This document shows positions 47,768 through 56,436 of a DNA stretch of 64,000 nucleotides, in pieces. The translations under genes were made by a program, and so were the position numbers. This stretch comes from Pedomonas mirosovicensis. GTDB lineage: Bacteria > Pseudomonadota > Alphaproteobacteria > Sphingomonadales > Sphingomonadaceae. The stretch spans positions 77,001 through 141,000 of the forward strand of contig NZ_JAKFIA010000001.1 in assembly GCF_022569295.1 (NCBI RefSeq), read 5' to 3'. The notes under the pieces are model-generated. The model worked only from the letters and a program-made list of their open reading frames with translations, was not told where the DNA came from and made no database searches. The stretch's first letter is position 1, and every line of letters begins with the position of its first letter.

Positions 47768-48743
47768 GGGCCGGAGCATTCCTTCCTGCGGGAGACTGGC
47801 CTGCGGTGGAGGACTGGCCCTCGGCGGGTGCCTGGGTCAGGCGCAGGAACACGTCCTCCAGGTCCGCCTCTTCCGTCGTGACATCCTCGATGCCGAAGCC
47901 GCAGGTGGCCAGCGCCGCCAGCACCTGCCCCGAGTTGATGCGGCGCTTGTCGTAGGTAACGGCGATGCGGCGGCTGTCGCGCAGGCGGGCATCGAACTGC
48001 GACAGCACCTCCGGCACGGCGTCCAGATCGCGGTCGATGGTGACAACCACCACCTTGTCGTGCGCCTGCGCCATCAGCGAGGCCTTGGTCTCGTTGGCGA
48101 CCACCTGCCCCTGGTTGACGATGGCGATACGGTCGCACAGCTCCTGCGCTTCCTCCAGATAGTGGGTGGTCAGCACGACGGTGGTGCCCTGGGCGTGCAG
48201 CTCGCGCACATAGGCCCACAGCTGCTGGCGCAACTCGATGTCGACGCCCGCCGTCGGCTCGTCCAGCACCAGGATCGGCGGGGTGTGCACCAGCGCCTTG
48301 GCGACCAGCAGGCGCCGCTTCATGCCGCCCGAGAGCGTGCGAGTGTAGGCGTGGGCCTTGTCCTCCAGCTTCATCGCGCGGAGAATTTCCATCGAGCGGC
48401 GCTGGCTCTTCGGGATGCCGTAAAGGCCTGCCTGAAGCTCCAGCGTCTCGAAGGGGGTGAAGAAGGCATCGAACACCAGCTCCTGCGGCACCACGCCGAT
48501 GGACAGCTTGGCGTTGCGCGGATGCTCGTCGATATCAAACCCCCAGATGCTCACCGAACCGGAGGTCTTGTTCACCAGCCCCGCCATGATGTTGATCATG
48601 GTGGACTTGCCCGCGCCGTTGGGACCGAGCAAAGCGAACAGGGAGCCCTTGGGGATGTCCAGCGACACGCCGCGCAGGGCCTGCTTGCCGTTGCCGTAGG
48701 TCTTGACCAGATTGCGGATCGAAATGGCGGATTCTGTCGTCAT
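47757..48743 (-). CDS. ABC-2 type transporter ATPase without a neighbouring permease
   Basis: 328-aa ABC ATPase: Walker [20 protein letters not shown]-loop [12 protein letters not shown], signature [17 protein letters not shown], Walker [17 protein letters not shown] and switch His [10 protein letters not shown]. The [20 protein letters not shown] region resembles the YadG/drug-exporter branch. A C-terminal extension (about 230-328) follows. YadG-type ATPases normally sit beside an ABC-2 permease (YadH), but here the next gene on the strand is nadB. I chose the ATG at 48743. Confidence 0.9.
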   Translation of the reverse strand: MTTESAISIRNLVKTYGNGKQALRGVSLDIPKGSLFALLGPNGAGKSTMINIMAGLVNKTSGSVSIWGFDIDEHPRNAKLSIGVVPQELVFDAFFTPFETLELQAGLYGIPKSQRRSMEILRAMKLEDKAHAYTRTLSGGMKRRLLVAKALVHTPPILVLDEPTAGVDIELRQQLWAYVRELHAQGTTVVLTTHYLEEAQELCDRIAIVNQGQVVANETKASLMAQAHDKVVVVTIDRDLDAVPEVLSQFDARLRDSRRIAVTYDKRRINSGQVLAALATCGFGIEDVTTEEADLEDVFLRLTQAPAEGQSSTAGQSPAGRNAPAHVA

Positions 48744-48986
48744 GGCGCAGACACATAAACCCTGGCGAGGCACTTGTCGAAGGGACCGTTGCATGGCCAG
48801 CGCGGAAACACCGTTCGCGCGCCGGAAAAGGGGGCCATATCGCATAGGCTTACCTGTGGCCGTGCGAAGGGTTCCGACAAGGCCTGAACCGCAGGCGATA
48901 CCGGCCCTTCAAACTCGGGAGAAGCGGTGCTATCTGCATCGCCAAGACCAATGTTTCATTGTTTTACGAACTGGGAATGACAGGGC

Positions 48987-49184
48987 ATGAACACGCCTCC
49001 GCCACCGGAAGTCTTTTACGTCGACACGCCGCAGGTCGCATGCGACGGCGGTGAGGGACCCCTCGGCCACCCGCGCGTTTATCTGAAGTTCGGGTCGAGC
49101 GGTAAGGTCGAGTGCGGCTACTGCGACCGCCAGTACATCCTGAAGGGCAGCCCTGCCGACGACCGGCAGGATAAGGCGGCCTGA
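48987..49184 (+). CDS. zf-CHCC zinc-finger protein
   Basis: 65-aa protein with the zf-CHCC layout: an early Cys and His (VACDGGEGPLGHPRVYLKF) and a late Cys pair (VECGYCDRQYIL) that would bind one Zn. It matches the Cys-His-Cys-Cys domain of the mitochondrial complex I accessory subunit NDUFS6, whose bacterial relatives occur in alphaproteobacteria. It may assist respiratory complex I. It stands alone between a divergent ABC ATPase gene and tldD. Confidence 0.9.
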   Translation: MNTPPPPEVFYVDTPQVACDGGEGPLGHPRVYLKFGSSGKVECGYCDRQYILKGSPADDRQDKAA

Positions 49185-49391
49185 GCCAGCCAGACCGGCC
49201 CTCGTCCGATCTGCTCCGGGCGATCTTCTCCGGGGTTGCCCCGTCCCGCAAGGCGGCGGGCAGCGCCGCTGAGCCTCGCCACCCAGGAAAGCCGCCAACC
49301 CGGCGTTCCTCGCAGCCCCGGTTCGGGCGTGGCGACGCGCCGGCGCTTTTCGTGAACATCATCGCCTCTGCCGGGTGAAAGGACCAAAGCC

Positions 49392-50828
49392 GTGTCGAAA
49401 ACTCCTGCCGCGCTTGCCCATGACCTTTTCTACGCCCGCACCGAAATGGACGAAGCCCGGGTGGCTGGCCTGGTGGCGGACAAGCTGGCCGGGCTGGATG
49501 ACGGGGAACTGTTCCTCCAGTACACCCTCTCCGAGTCCTTCGGCTTCGACGATGGTCGGCTGAAAAGCGCCACGTTCGATACGACGCAGGGCTTCGGCCT
49601 GCGCGGCGTCATGGGCGAGACCACCGGCTTTGCCCACGCCAACGAGCTATCCGAAGCCGCCATCCGCCGCGCGGGCGAGACGGTGGCGACCGTCCGCACC
49701 GGACGCGAAGCCCGTTGGGCCGACGCGCCGCCGCGCACCAACCGGATGCTCTACCAGCCGGACAATCCGTTCGAGACCTTCCCGTTCGAGGCCAAGACCA
49801 AGCTGCTGGCGGACATCGACGCCTACCTGCGGGGAAAGGATCCGCGCGTGGCGCAGGTGTCGGCCTCGCTCGTCGGTTCCTGGACGGTCATCGAGATCCT
49901 GCGCCCCGATGGCTACCGGGCCTGGGACGTGCGCCCGCTGGTGCGGCTCAACGTGCAGGTGATCGCGCAGGACGGCGACCGGCGCGAGTCGGGCTACGAG
50001 GGGTTGGGCGGACGGCACGACTATTCCCGCCTGTTCGCGCCCGACACCTGGAAGACGGTGGCGGACGAGGCGCTGCGGCAGGCGCTGGTGAACCTTCAGG
50101 CCGTGCCTGCGCCTGCGGGCGAGATGACCGTGGTGCTGGGCCCCGGCTGGCCGGGCGTGCTGCTGCACGAAGCCATCGGCCACGGCCTTGAGGGCGACTT
50201 CAACCGCAAGGGCACCTCGGCCTTCTCGGGGCGCATCGGCGAGCGGGTGGCCGCCCCCGGCGTCACCGTGGTGGACGACGGCTCGCTGGAATGCCTGCGC
50301 GGTTCGCTGACCATCGATGACGAGGGCACGCCGACCGAGCGCACCGTGCTCATCGAAGACGGCATCCTCAAGGGCTACATGCAGGACCGCATGAACGCCC
50401 GCCTGATGGGCGTGAAGGCCACCGGCAACGGCCGGCGCGAGAGCTTCGCCCATGCGCCGATGCCGCGCATGACCAACACCTTCATGCTGGGCGGCGACAA
50501 GGACCCGGCGGAAATCCTCGGTTCAGTGAAGAAAGGCATCTACGCCAAGACCTTCGGCGGCGGGCAGGTGGACATCACCTCCGGCAAGTTCGTGTTCTCG
50601 TGCACGGAAGCCTATGAGTTGGAGAACGGCAAGCTCGGCCGTCCGCTTAAAGGTGCGACGCTCATCGGCAACGGCCCGGACGTGCTGACCCGCGTCAAGG
50701 CCATCGGCAACGACCTGGCGCTCGACCCCGGCATCGGCGTGTGCGGCAAGGGCGGCCAGTCGGTGCCGGCCGGTGTGGGCCAGCCGACGCTGCTGATCGA
50801 AGGGCTGACCGTTGGCGGCACGGGCTGA
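49392..50828 (+). CDS. tldD: metalloprotease TldD
   Basis: 478-aa subunit of the TldD/TldE Zn protease that trims unfolded peptides and matures modified peptides such as microcin B17. The metal site HEAIGHGLEGDFNRKGTSAFSG is present, as are the C-terminal MTNTFMLGGDKDPAEIL and GGQVDITSGKFVFSCTEAYE. The start is a GTG at 49392 with GAAAGGA upstream. Its usual partner tldE (pmbA) is not in the window. Confidence 0.95.
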   Translation: MSKTPAALAHDLFYARTEMDEARVAGLVADKLAGLDDGELFLQYTLSESFGFDDGRLKSATFDTTQGFGLRGVMGETTGFAHANELSEAAIRRAGETVATVRTGREARWADAPPRTNRMLYQPDNPFETFPFEAKTKLLADIDAYLRGKDPRVAQVSASLVGSWTVIEILRPDGYRAWDVRPLVRLNVQVIAQDGDRRESGYEGLGGRHDYSRLFAPDTWKTVADEALRQALVNLQAVPAPAGEMTVVLGPGWPGVLLHEAIGHGLEGDFNRKGTSAFSGRIGERVAAPGVTVVDDGSLECLRGSLTIDDEGTPTERTVLIEDGILKGYMQDRMNARLMGVKATGNGRRESFAHAPMPRMTNTFMLGGDKDPAEILGSVKKGIYAKTFGGGQVDITSGKFVFSCTEAYELENGKLGRPLKGATLIGNGPDVLTRVKAIGNDLALDPGIGVCGKGGQSVPAGVGQPTLLIEGLTVGGTG

Positions 50829-50921
50829 CAGGCGTATCCTGGCAGGCAACCGCGCCTCCTGATCCGGAACGGAACGGAGCGCGGGGCATTCTTCCTTACG
50901 GTTCATTGTGGAGAAGCGCGC

Positions 50922-51191
50922 TTGCCAGACCTACCTGAAGAAACCGAATGGGTGGAGGTTGGCCGGTTCAGCACCCTGGCTGAAGCCCAGCTGGCCAGGG
51001 CCATGCTGGAAGCCTATGGCCTGACCCCCGGCATCGAGGGTGAAAACAGCGCCCATGTGCTGGCGGGAATCGATCCCACCATGCGCGGCGTTATCCTGCA
51101 TGTCCCCGCGCAGGAGGCCGAACAGGCCACAAATCTGCTGAAAGAGAGCCCACCTGGTCCGGTGGACGGCGACGACACGCCGGAGGCCTGA
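50922..51191 (+). CDS. DUF2007-type small protein
   Basis: 89-aa soluble protein of the DUF2007 type: WVEVGRFSTLAEAQLARAMLEAYGLTPGIEGEN, then GVILHVPAQEAEQATNLLKE. This ferredoxin-like fold has been proposed to act in signalling, but no function is established. The start is TTG at 50922 in TTGCCAGACCTA. A 3'-proximal acidic tail ends the protein. Confidence 0.8.
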   Translation: MPDLPEETEWVEVGRFSTLAEAQLARAMLEAYGLTPGIEGENSAHVLAGIDPTMRGVILHVPAQEAEQATNLLKESPPGPVDGDDTPEA

Positions 51192-51508
51192 CGCCCCGTT
51201 CAGGGACATGGCGGGCGCGCAGGCGCGTGCATAACCCTATAGGTCCGTTCAACATTGGCGCGAGTCGCGCCCGGCATCCGCTCGATAATTCGACTGAGTC
51301 GAAAGAACCTATGCGGAATGTTCCGGGCATATCGCCCAATTGTACGGACTTAACTTGCCCGACTGACGCCGGACAACCGTTTGAAGAAACAAATCTTTCA
51401 ACGGCGCATTTGAACAGAGGCTTAACCGTGGCCTGATCCGGCAACGCGCAAGGCCATTGTAGGACGAGCACCCTGTGCTACCCTCTAGCTTGGGAGGAGG
51501 GAAAAACC
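51192..51508. other. structured 317-bp non-coding region
   Basis: Three inverted repeats lie in a row. GGCGCG-AGT-CGCGCC is at 51257-51271. TTCGAC-TGA-GTCGAA is at 51289-51303. A longer stem at 51377-51404 pairs CCGTTTGAAGA with TCTTTCAACGG around AACAAA (ten pairs, one mismatch). A 69-codon open frame at 51227-51436 overlaps them but resembles nothing. This could be a small RNA or leader before the GNAT gene. Confidence 0.5.
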
Positions 51509-51943
51509 ATGAGCCTGAAAATGGTCCAGGTCCCGCGGGAGGATTATGACGCCCTGGCTTCGGTCCTGGCGGACAACAGCATGCTGCCCGGCGATCTGGC
51601 TGGTGATAACCGGAAGTTCTTTGCGTTCGTCGATGATGATGGATGGCGCGTGGCTGTCGGCAGCCTCGAAATCTTTGGCGAGGCGGCAATTTTGCGGTCG
51701 TTCCTGACGACCGGCTGCCACCATGGCCAGGGGCTGTGCGGCACGATGCTGGAGGAGGTGGCCGCATGTGCGCGCCGGGAAGGCATCAAGATGCTGTACA
51801 TCTTCACCGATGATGAATCGGGCATCTTCTCCAAGCTCGGCTTCACGCCCTGCGAGGAAAGGACGGCGCCCGACACGCTGCGCGCCTCGGCGCAATTCGC
51901 GGCGCTGTGCAAGTCCGGCGACTTCATGATGCGCCCGCTCTGA
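51509..51943 (+). CDS. GNAT-family N-acetyltransferase
   Basis: 144-aa single-domain protein with the GNAT fold order: a beta strand pair FFAFVDDDGWRVAVGSLEIFGEAAILRSFLTT, a shortened acetyl-CoA loop CHHGQGLCGTMLEEVAACARREGI, and the late strands LYIFTDDESGIFSKLGFTPCEE. The pattern resembles ArsN-like or glutamate N-acetyltransferase-like members, but the substrate is unknown. A strong GGAGGAGG ribosome site lies before the ATG. Confidence 0.78.
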   Translation: MSLKMVQVPREDYDALASVLADNSMLPGDLAGDNRKFFAFVDDDGWRVAVGSLEIFGEAAILRSFLTTGCHHGQGLCGTMLEEVAACARREGIKMLYIFTDDESGIFSKLGFTPCEERTAPDTLRASAQFAALCKSGDFMMRPL

Positions 51944-51976
51944 GCCCGATCGCATGAACTGACACGAACCAAGCCG

Positions 51977-52798
51977 ATGCCCGCGCCGTCGCCCACCGTT
52001 GCCCTGGCCCTCGGAGGCGGCGCCGCCTTGGGGTGGGCGCACATCGGCATCGTTCGCACGCTGGTGGAACGCGGCGTGCACATCGATGCGGTGGCGGGCA
52101 CGAGCATCGGCGCGGTGGTGGCCGCGTGCGTTGCCGCCGACAAGCTGGACGCGCTGGAGGATCTGGCCCGCTCCGCCACCGCGCTTACGGTGCTGCGCTA
52201 TCTGGATGTCGGCTTTCGGGGCAGTATGCTCGGCGGGCGCACCATCGAGCGGCAGCTGCGTCGCCATTTCGGTGACCTGCGGCTGGAAGACCTGCCCCTG
52301 CCCTGCGCCACCGTGGCCGCTGATCTCGTCTCTGGAACCGAGGTGGTGCTGCGCGACGGCCCGGTCGTCGAGGCGGTGCGCGCGTCTCTCGCCATTCCGG
52401 GGCTGTTCAAGCCGGTGGTGAGAAATGACTACATGCTCGCCGACGGGGGACTGGTGAACCCGGTGCCCGTCTCGGCGGCCCGGCAGCTGAGCGCCTGCCC
52501 GGTGATCGCGGTGAACCTTCAGGGCGACTATATCAACCGCGCCGCCGCCACGGGCTTTCGCAAGGCGGCAGGCAACGCCCGCATTTCAGCCATCCGCACA
52601 ACGCGGGCCTCGCTCGGCCTGTTGCTGTCCTCCCTTGCCAGACACGTTCTGGCCGCCAACCCGGCTGATCTCGTCATCACCCCGGCCATCGGCCATATCG
52701 AGGTGGGCGACTTCACCCGAGCCGAGGATCTGATCCAGGCCGGGCGGCGAGCCGCCGAGGACGCGTGGCCCACCATCGAAGCCCTGAATTGCATATAA
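51977..52798 (+). CDS. patatin-like phospholipase family protein (RssA-like)
   Basis: 273-aa patatin-fold hydrolase. The oxyanion loop is LALGGGAALGWAHIGI, the nucleophile elbow is AGTSIG (Ser), and the catalytic Asp is in LADGGLVNPVPV; all dyad residues are present. Such proteins cleave acyl chains from phospholipids; the substrate here is unknown. It starts 33 bp after the GNAT gene and may be co-transcribed with it. Confidence 0.92.
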   Translation: MPAPSPTVALALGGGAALGWAHIGIVRTLVERGVHIDAVAGTSIGAVVAACVAADKLDALEDLARSATALTVLRYLDVGFRGSMLGGRTIERQLRRHFGDLRLEDLPLPCATVAADLVSGTEVVLRDGPVVEAVRASLAIPGLFKPVVRNDYMLADGGLVNPVPVSAARQLSACPVIAVNLQGDYINRAAATGFRKAAGNARISAIRTTRASLGLLLSSLARHVLAANPADLVITPAIGHIEVGDFTRAEDLIQAGRRAAEDAWPTIEALNCI

Positions 52799-52818
52799 AA
52801 TAGCCAATCAAAAAGCTT

Positions 52819-52835
52819 TGCACTGTTTTTGGGCA
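52819..52835 (+). promoter_or_regulatory. candidate NtrC binding site
   Basis: TGCAC, 7 bp, GGGCA matches the NtrC palindrome TGCAC-N7-GTGCA with one mismatch. It lies about 78 bp upstream of the sigma-54 -24 element, a usual distance for an enhancer. Confidence 0.5.
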
Positions 52836-52912
52836 CGTCTGGCAACGACCAGGCGAGCTGCCTGCGCCTGCCTCTCCTGCGAATCCAAGCATTTAAGACA
52901 AACGGCTCAGCT

Positions 52913-52928
52913 TGGCACGCCGCCTGCA
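52913..52928 (+). promoter_or_regulatory. sigma-54 promoter of glnK-amtB
   Basis: TGGCACGCCGCCTGCA matches the -24/-12 consensus TGGCACG-N4-TTGCA at all but one position. The GG and GC dinucleotides are separated by exactly 10 bp. It lies 54 bp before the glnK ATG. Confidence 0.9.
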
Positions 52929-52982
52929 ATGCTCCTGGCCACCGGCGCTGTTCTTCGCTGCGCCGGCCAGAGGGAGGCGGGC

Positions 52983-53321
52983 ATGAAACTGATCATGGCG
53001 ATCATCAAGCCCTACAGGCTCGAGGGGGTCCGCGATGCGCTGACCGCTGTCGGCGTGCAGGGAATGACCGTGAGCGAAGTCAGAGGCTTTGGCCGACAAA
53101 AGGGCCAGACCGAGATTTATCGCGGCGCCGAGTACACCACCAACATGGTGCCCAAGCTGAAACTGGACGTGGTGGTTGGCGACGACATGGCCGATCGCGC
53201 GGTCGAGGCCATCCAGCAAGCCGGGCAGACCGGCAGCATCGGCGACGGCAAGATTTTCGTCATCGACGTGGCCGAGGCCATCCGCATCCGCACCAATGAG
53301 CGGGCCGAACTGGCGCTGTAG
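52983..53321 (+). CDS. glnK: nitrogen regulatory protein P-II (GlnK)
   Basis: 112-aa P-II trimer subunit that senses 2-oxoglutarate, ATP and ADP and plugs AmtB when nitrogen is plentiful. The T-loop is GFGRQKGQTEIYRGAEY, with the uridylylated tyrosine at Tyr51; the B-loop region is TGSIGDGKIFV. It is called GlnK rather than GlnB because it directly precedes amtB. I chose the ATG at 52983 with GAGGGAGG upstream. The sigma-54 promoter upstream makes nitrogen-limitation control through NtrC likely. Confidence 0.95.
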   Translation: MKLIMAIIKPYRLEGVRDALTAVGVQGMTVSEVRGFGRQKGQTEIYRGAEYTTNMVPKLKLDVVVGDDMADRAVEAIQQAGQTGSIGDGKIFVIDVAEAIRIRTNERAELAL

Positions 53322-53337
53322 GACAAGGGTAGCAACA

Positions 53338-54675
53338 ATGCAGAAGCTTTTACGGAAATTCGCAGGCAGCGCTGCCGGTCTGGGCACGGCGCTGGCAACC
53401 ACCGCCGCGCTGGCGCAAGACGCCGCACTGGCTCATGCCGGGCCAGTGCCCGACAAGGGCGACACCGCCTGGATGATGCTGTCGACCATTCTGGTCCTGC
53501 TCATGATCGTGCCGGGGCTGGCCCTGTTCTACGGCGGCCTGGTGCGCGCCAAGAACATGCTCTCGGTGCTGATGCAGGTGCTCTCCATCACCTGCCTGAT
53601 GATGATTCTGTGGGTATTTTACGGCTACAGCCTCGCCTTCAACGGCGGCAACGCCATCATCGGCGACCTCGGCAAGGCGTTCCTCGCCGGCATCACGCCG
53701 GACTCGACCGCCGCCACCTTCTCCGACGGCGTTGTGATCCCCGAGTTCGTGTTCGTCTGCTTCCAGATGACCTTCGCCGCCATTACGCCCGCGCTCATCG
53801 TCGGCGCGTTCGCCGAGCGGATGAAGTTCGCCGCCGTCATGGTGTTCATGGCCCTGTGGTTCACCGTCGTCTACCTGCCGATGGCCCACATGGTGTGGAG
53901 CGGCGAAGGCTACCTGTTCAACCTCGGCGCGCTCGACTTCGCAGGCGGCACCGTGGTGCACATCAACGCGGGCGTCGCGGGGCTCGTCGGCTGCATCATC
54001 GCGGGCAAACGCATCGGCTATGGCCGGGAAGCCCTGACGCCCCACTCCCTCACCCTGACCATGGTAGGCGCAGCCCTGCTGTGGTTCGGCTGGTTCGGCT
54101 TCAACGCGGGCTCGAACCTTGAAGCCAACGGCGGCGCGGCGCTCGCCCTCATCAACACCTTCCTCGCCACGGCGGGCGCGGCGCTCGGCTGGCTCGTGGT
54201 CGAATGGCTGGGCAAGGGCAAGCCGTCGCTCCTCGGCGTGGTCTCGGGCGTGATCGCCGGTCTCGTCGCCGTCACCCCGGCGGCGGGCCTTGCCGGGCCA
54301 ATGGGCTCCATCGTGCTGGGCGTGGTCGCCTCGGTCGTCTGCTACTTCTTCTGCACCACCGTGAAGAACAGGCTGGGCTACGACGACTCGCTGGACGTGT
54401 TCAACATCCACGGCGTTGGCGGCATCGTCGGCTCCATCGGCACCGGCATCCTCGTTGCCCCCGCGCTGGGCGGCGTCGGCATCGACGGCTACGCCATGGG
54501 CCATCAAGTGTGGGTGCAGGTCGTCGCCACGGCCATCGCCATCCTGTGGTCCGGCATCGGCTCGGCCATCCTCTACTTCATCGTCGACAAGGTTGTCGGC
54601 CTGCGCGTCGCGGCCGACCAGGAACGCGAAGGCCTCGACCTCTCCGAACACGGCGAGCGGGCCTATCACCACTGA
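53338..54675 (+). CDS. amtB: ammonium transporter AmtB
   Basis: 445-aa Amt/Rh channel subunit with a signal peptide (ATTAALAQDAALAHAG) and eleven predicted helices. The twin pore histidines are in GGTVVHINAGVAGLVG and FNIHGVGGIVGSIGTG; the Amt signature FYGGLVRAKN and the GFNAGSN segment are also present. It starts 16 bp after glnK, with AAGGG upstream, and ends before a terminator at 54709. Confidence 0.97.
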   Translation: MQKLLRKFAGSAAGLGTALATTAALAQDAALAHAGPVPDKGDTAWMMLSTILVLLMIVPGLALFYGGLVRAKNMLSVLMQVLSITCLMMILWVFYGYSLAFNGGNAIIGDLGKAFLAGITPDSTAATFSDGVVIPEFVFVCFQMTFAAITPALIVGAFAERMKFAAVMVFMALWFTVVYLPMAHMVWSGEGYLFNLGALDFAGGTVVHINAGVAGLVGCIIAGKRIGYGREALTPHSLTLTMVGAALLWFGWFGFNAGSNLEANGGAALALINTFLATAGAALGWLVVEWLGKGKPSLLGVVSGVIAGLVAVTPAAGLAGPMGSIVLGVVASVVCYFFCTTVKNRLGYDDSLDVFNIHGVGGIVGSIGTGILVAPALGGVGIDGYAMGHQVWVQVVATAIAILWSGIGSAILYFIVDKVVGLRVAADQEREGLDLSEHGERAYHH

Positions 54676-54708
54676 TTTCACGAACGTTCCCTCAGAACGT
54701 CGCCTTGG

Positions 54709-54745
54709 GAGCTGGAGGCTTAAGGTCTCCAGCTCTCTCTTTTTA
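54709..54745 (+). terminator. intrinsic terminator of glnK-amtB
   Basis: Perfect 9-bp stem GAGCTGGAG / CTCCAGCTC with a 9-nt loop, followed by TCTCTTTTTATTG, 33 bp after the amtB stop. Confidence 0.9.
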
Positions 54746-55411
54746 TTGCTTGGGCGCGTCGTCTGGTTGGCGCGACCGCAGCCGGGGCGGCGCGAAGGGA
54801 TCGGGAAAGGCGGGCAGATACCAGCCATAACGAAGGGCCCCCGCGCGCAGCAGGAACGCGGCCATGAAGGCAATGGCCATGGCGTAGCGCGGCAGCAGCC
54901 CTAAGGTGAACAGCACGGCGTAGAGGCCCGCGCCGAGGATGGCGGCGGTCATGTAGATTTCCCGCTTGATGATGGCGGAGGGCTGGCCGGCCAGCACATC
55001 GCGGATGACCCCGCCGAAGCTGGCGGTAAGCATCCCCATGGCGGCGGCGATGAGCGGGTGGACGCCAACCGCCAGCGCCTTGGACGCGCCGAGGATGGCA
55101 TAGGCCGACAGGCCCACTGCATCGAGCCACAGCAGCGCCTGTTCCCGCCAGCGGCGCGGGCCGCCCGTCACCCACACCAGCACCGCCATGCCGATGCAGA
55201 TGGCGACGTAATCCGCGTTTCGCACCCAGAACACCGGCACATCGAGGAGGACATCGCGCAGCGTGCCGCCGCCAATGCCGGTGACCGCCGCGAAGAAGGC
55301 AAAGGTGATGATATCGCCCCGGATCTTGGCGGCGGCGAGCGCCCCGGTTGCGGCGAAGACCGCAACGCCCGCGTAATCGAGCGCCATAATCAGGCTTTCC
55401 GATGCAACCAC
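54743..55411 (-). CDS. TRIC/UPF0126 trimeric cation channel family protein
   Basis: 222-aa membrane protein with seven hydrophobic segments and two internal repeats of the UPF0126 domain, each with a glycine-rich signature: TGIGGGTLRDVLLDVPVFWV and GMLTASFGGVIRDVLAGQPS. Prokaryotic TRIC homologues form trimeric potassium-type channels, and E. coli YicG is a relative linked to glycine transport. The first start is GTG at 55411; an ATG at 55387 is also plausible. Convergent with amtB. Confidence 0.9.
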   Translation of the reverse strand: MVASESLIMALDYAGVAVFAATGALAAAKIRGDIITFAFFAAVTGIGGGTLRDVLLDVPVFWVRNADYVAICIGMAVLVWVTGGPRRWREQALLWLDAVGLSAYAILGASKALAVGVHPLIAAAMGMLTASFGGVIRDVLAGQPSAIIKREIYMTAAILGAGLYAVLFTLGLLPRYAMAIAFMAAFLLRAGALRYGWYLPAFPDPFAPPRLRSRQPDDAPKQ

Positions 55412-55478
55412 GTCAGCATCCTTCCGATGGAGGACAGGCCGAACGGCCCCCTGTTGAGAACAAGAACGAAGGAAGGGT

Positions 55479-56429
55479 TCAGGAGATGGTCAACACCAGC
55501 TTGCCGCGCACATGCCCCGCCTCGCTCCGCCGGTGCGCCTCGGCAATGCGCTCGAGCGGCAGGGTCTCGATCTCCGGCAGGGAAACGGCGCCTGACGCCA
55601 CCAGACCGGCTAGCTCCGCCAGCTGGCCGCCATCAGGGCGAACCGAGAGCCGCGTGGCCGCCAGATCCTTGTGGGCGCACTGGTCATGGTCAGGCTGATC
55701 GCACAGGCTGACCAGCGTGCCGCCCGCCTTCACCAGGGCGTAGGACAGCTCCAGCGTCTCACCGCCGATGGTATCGAGCACCATGTCCACCCCTTCGGGC
55801 GCGACGGCCAGCACCCCGGCCTTCAGGTCCGGCGCGCCATAATCGATCACCGAGTCGGCCCCCAGCTCGCGCAGGTAATCCCCATTGGCTGGGCTGGCCG
55901 TGCCGATGACGCTTGCGCCGCGCTCGCGGGCAATGCCCACCGCGAGCGAGCCGACGCCGCCCGCCGCGCCGTGAATGAGCACCGTTTGCCCCGCCTCGAT
56001 GCGCGCAAAGTCCCGGAGCGCCTGCCAGGCGGTGAGCCCCGCCACCGGCAGCGCTGCCGCCTGCGTATCGTCCAGGCTCTGGGGCGTGTGGATGGCCGCG
56101 GCGGCAGGCACCGTCACATATTCGGCGCACGCGCCCCACTGGACCAGCGGCTTCTTGGTGCAGGCCATCACCCGCATGCCTGGCGCCAGGCCCTTCACCC
56201 CCTCGCCCACGGCCGCCACCTCGCCCGCGGCATCCCAGCCGGGAATGATGGGAAAGGCATAGGGCAGAACCGCCTTGAGCTGGCCCTGCCGGATCTTCCA
56301 GTCGACCGGATTGACCCCGGCGGCCCGCACACGGATGAGCACTTCGCCAGGGGCCAGTTCCGGCTCCGGCAGGTCTCCCACGTTCAGAAGTTCGGCGCCG
56401 CCGAACCGCGCGTAATAGGCCGCCTTCAC
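55479..56429 (-). CDS. NADP-dependent quinone oxidoreductase-like MDR enzyme
   Basis: 316-aa medium-chain dehydrogenase/reductase without catalytic zinc ligands. The N-terminal groES-like part has VLIRVRAAGVNPVDWKIRQGQ; the nucleotide motif is VLIHGAAGGVGSLAVGIARERGASVIG. This is the zeta-crystallin/quinone reductase branch, with unknown substrate. The start is GTG at 56429, 7 bp after the stop of the upstream TIGR01244 gene, so the two are one transcription unit. Confidence 0.9.
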   Translation of the reverse strand: MKAAYYARFGGAELLNVGDLPEPELAPGEVLIRVRAAGVNPVDWKIRQGQLKAVLPYAFPIIPGWDAAGEVAAVGEGVKGLAPGMRVMACTKKPLVQWGACAEYVTVPAAAAIHTPQSLDDTQAAALPVAGLTAWQALRDFARIEAGQTVLIHGAAGGVGSLAVGIARERGASVIGTASPANGDYLRELGADSVIDYGAPDLKAGVLAVAPEGVDMVLDTIGGETLELSYALVKAGGTLVSLCDQPDHDQCAHKDLAATRLSVRPDGGQLAELAGLVASGAVSLPEIETLPLERIAEAHRRSEAGHVRGKLVLTIS

Positions 56430-56436
56430 ACCCGCC

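Noticed and set aside
46070-47881. Long open frame (about 600 codons) opposite nadB
   Set aside because: nadB motifs are plain on the minus strand. The opposite frame has no motif.
51227-51436. 69-codon open frame before the GNAT gene
   Set aside because: It overlaps three inverted repeats and resembles no protein; the region looks non-coding.
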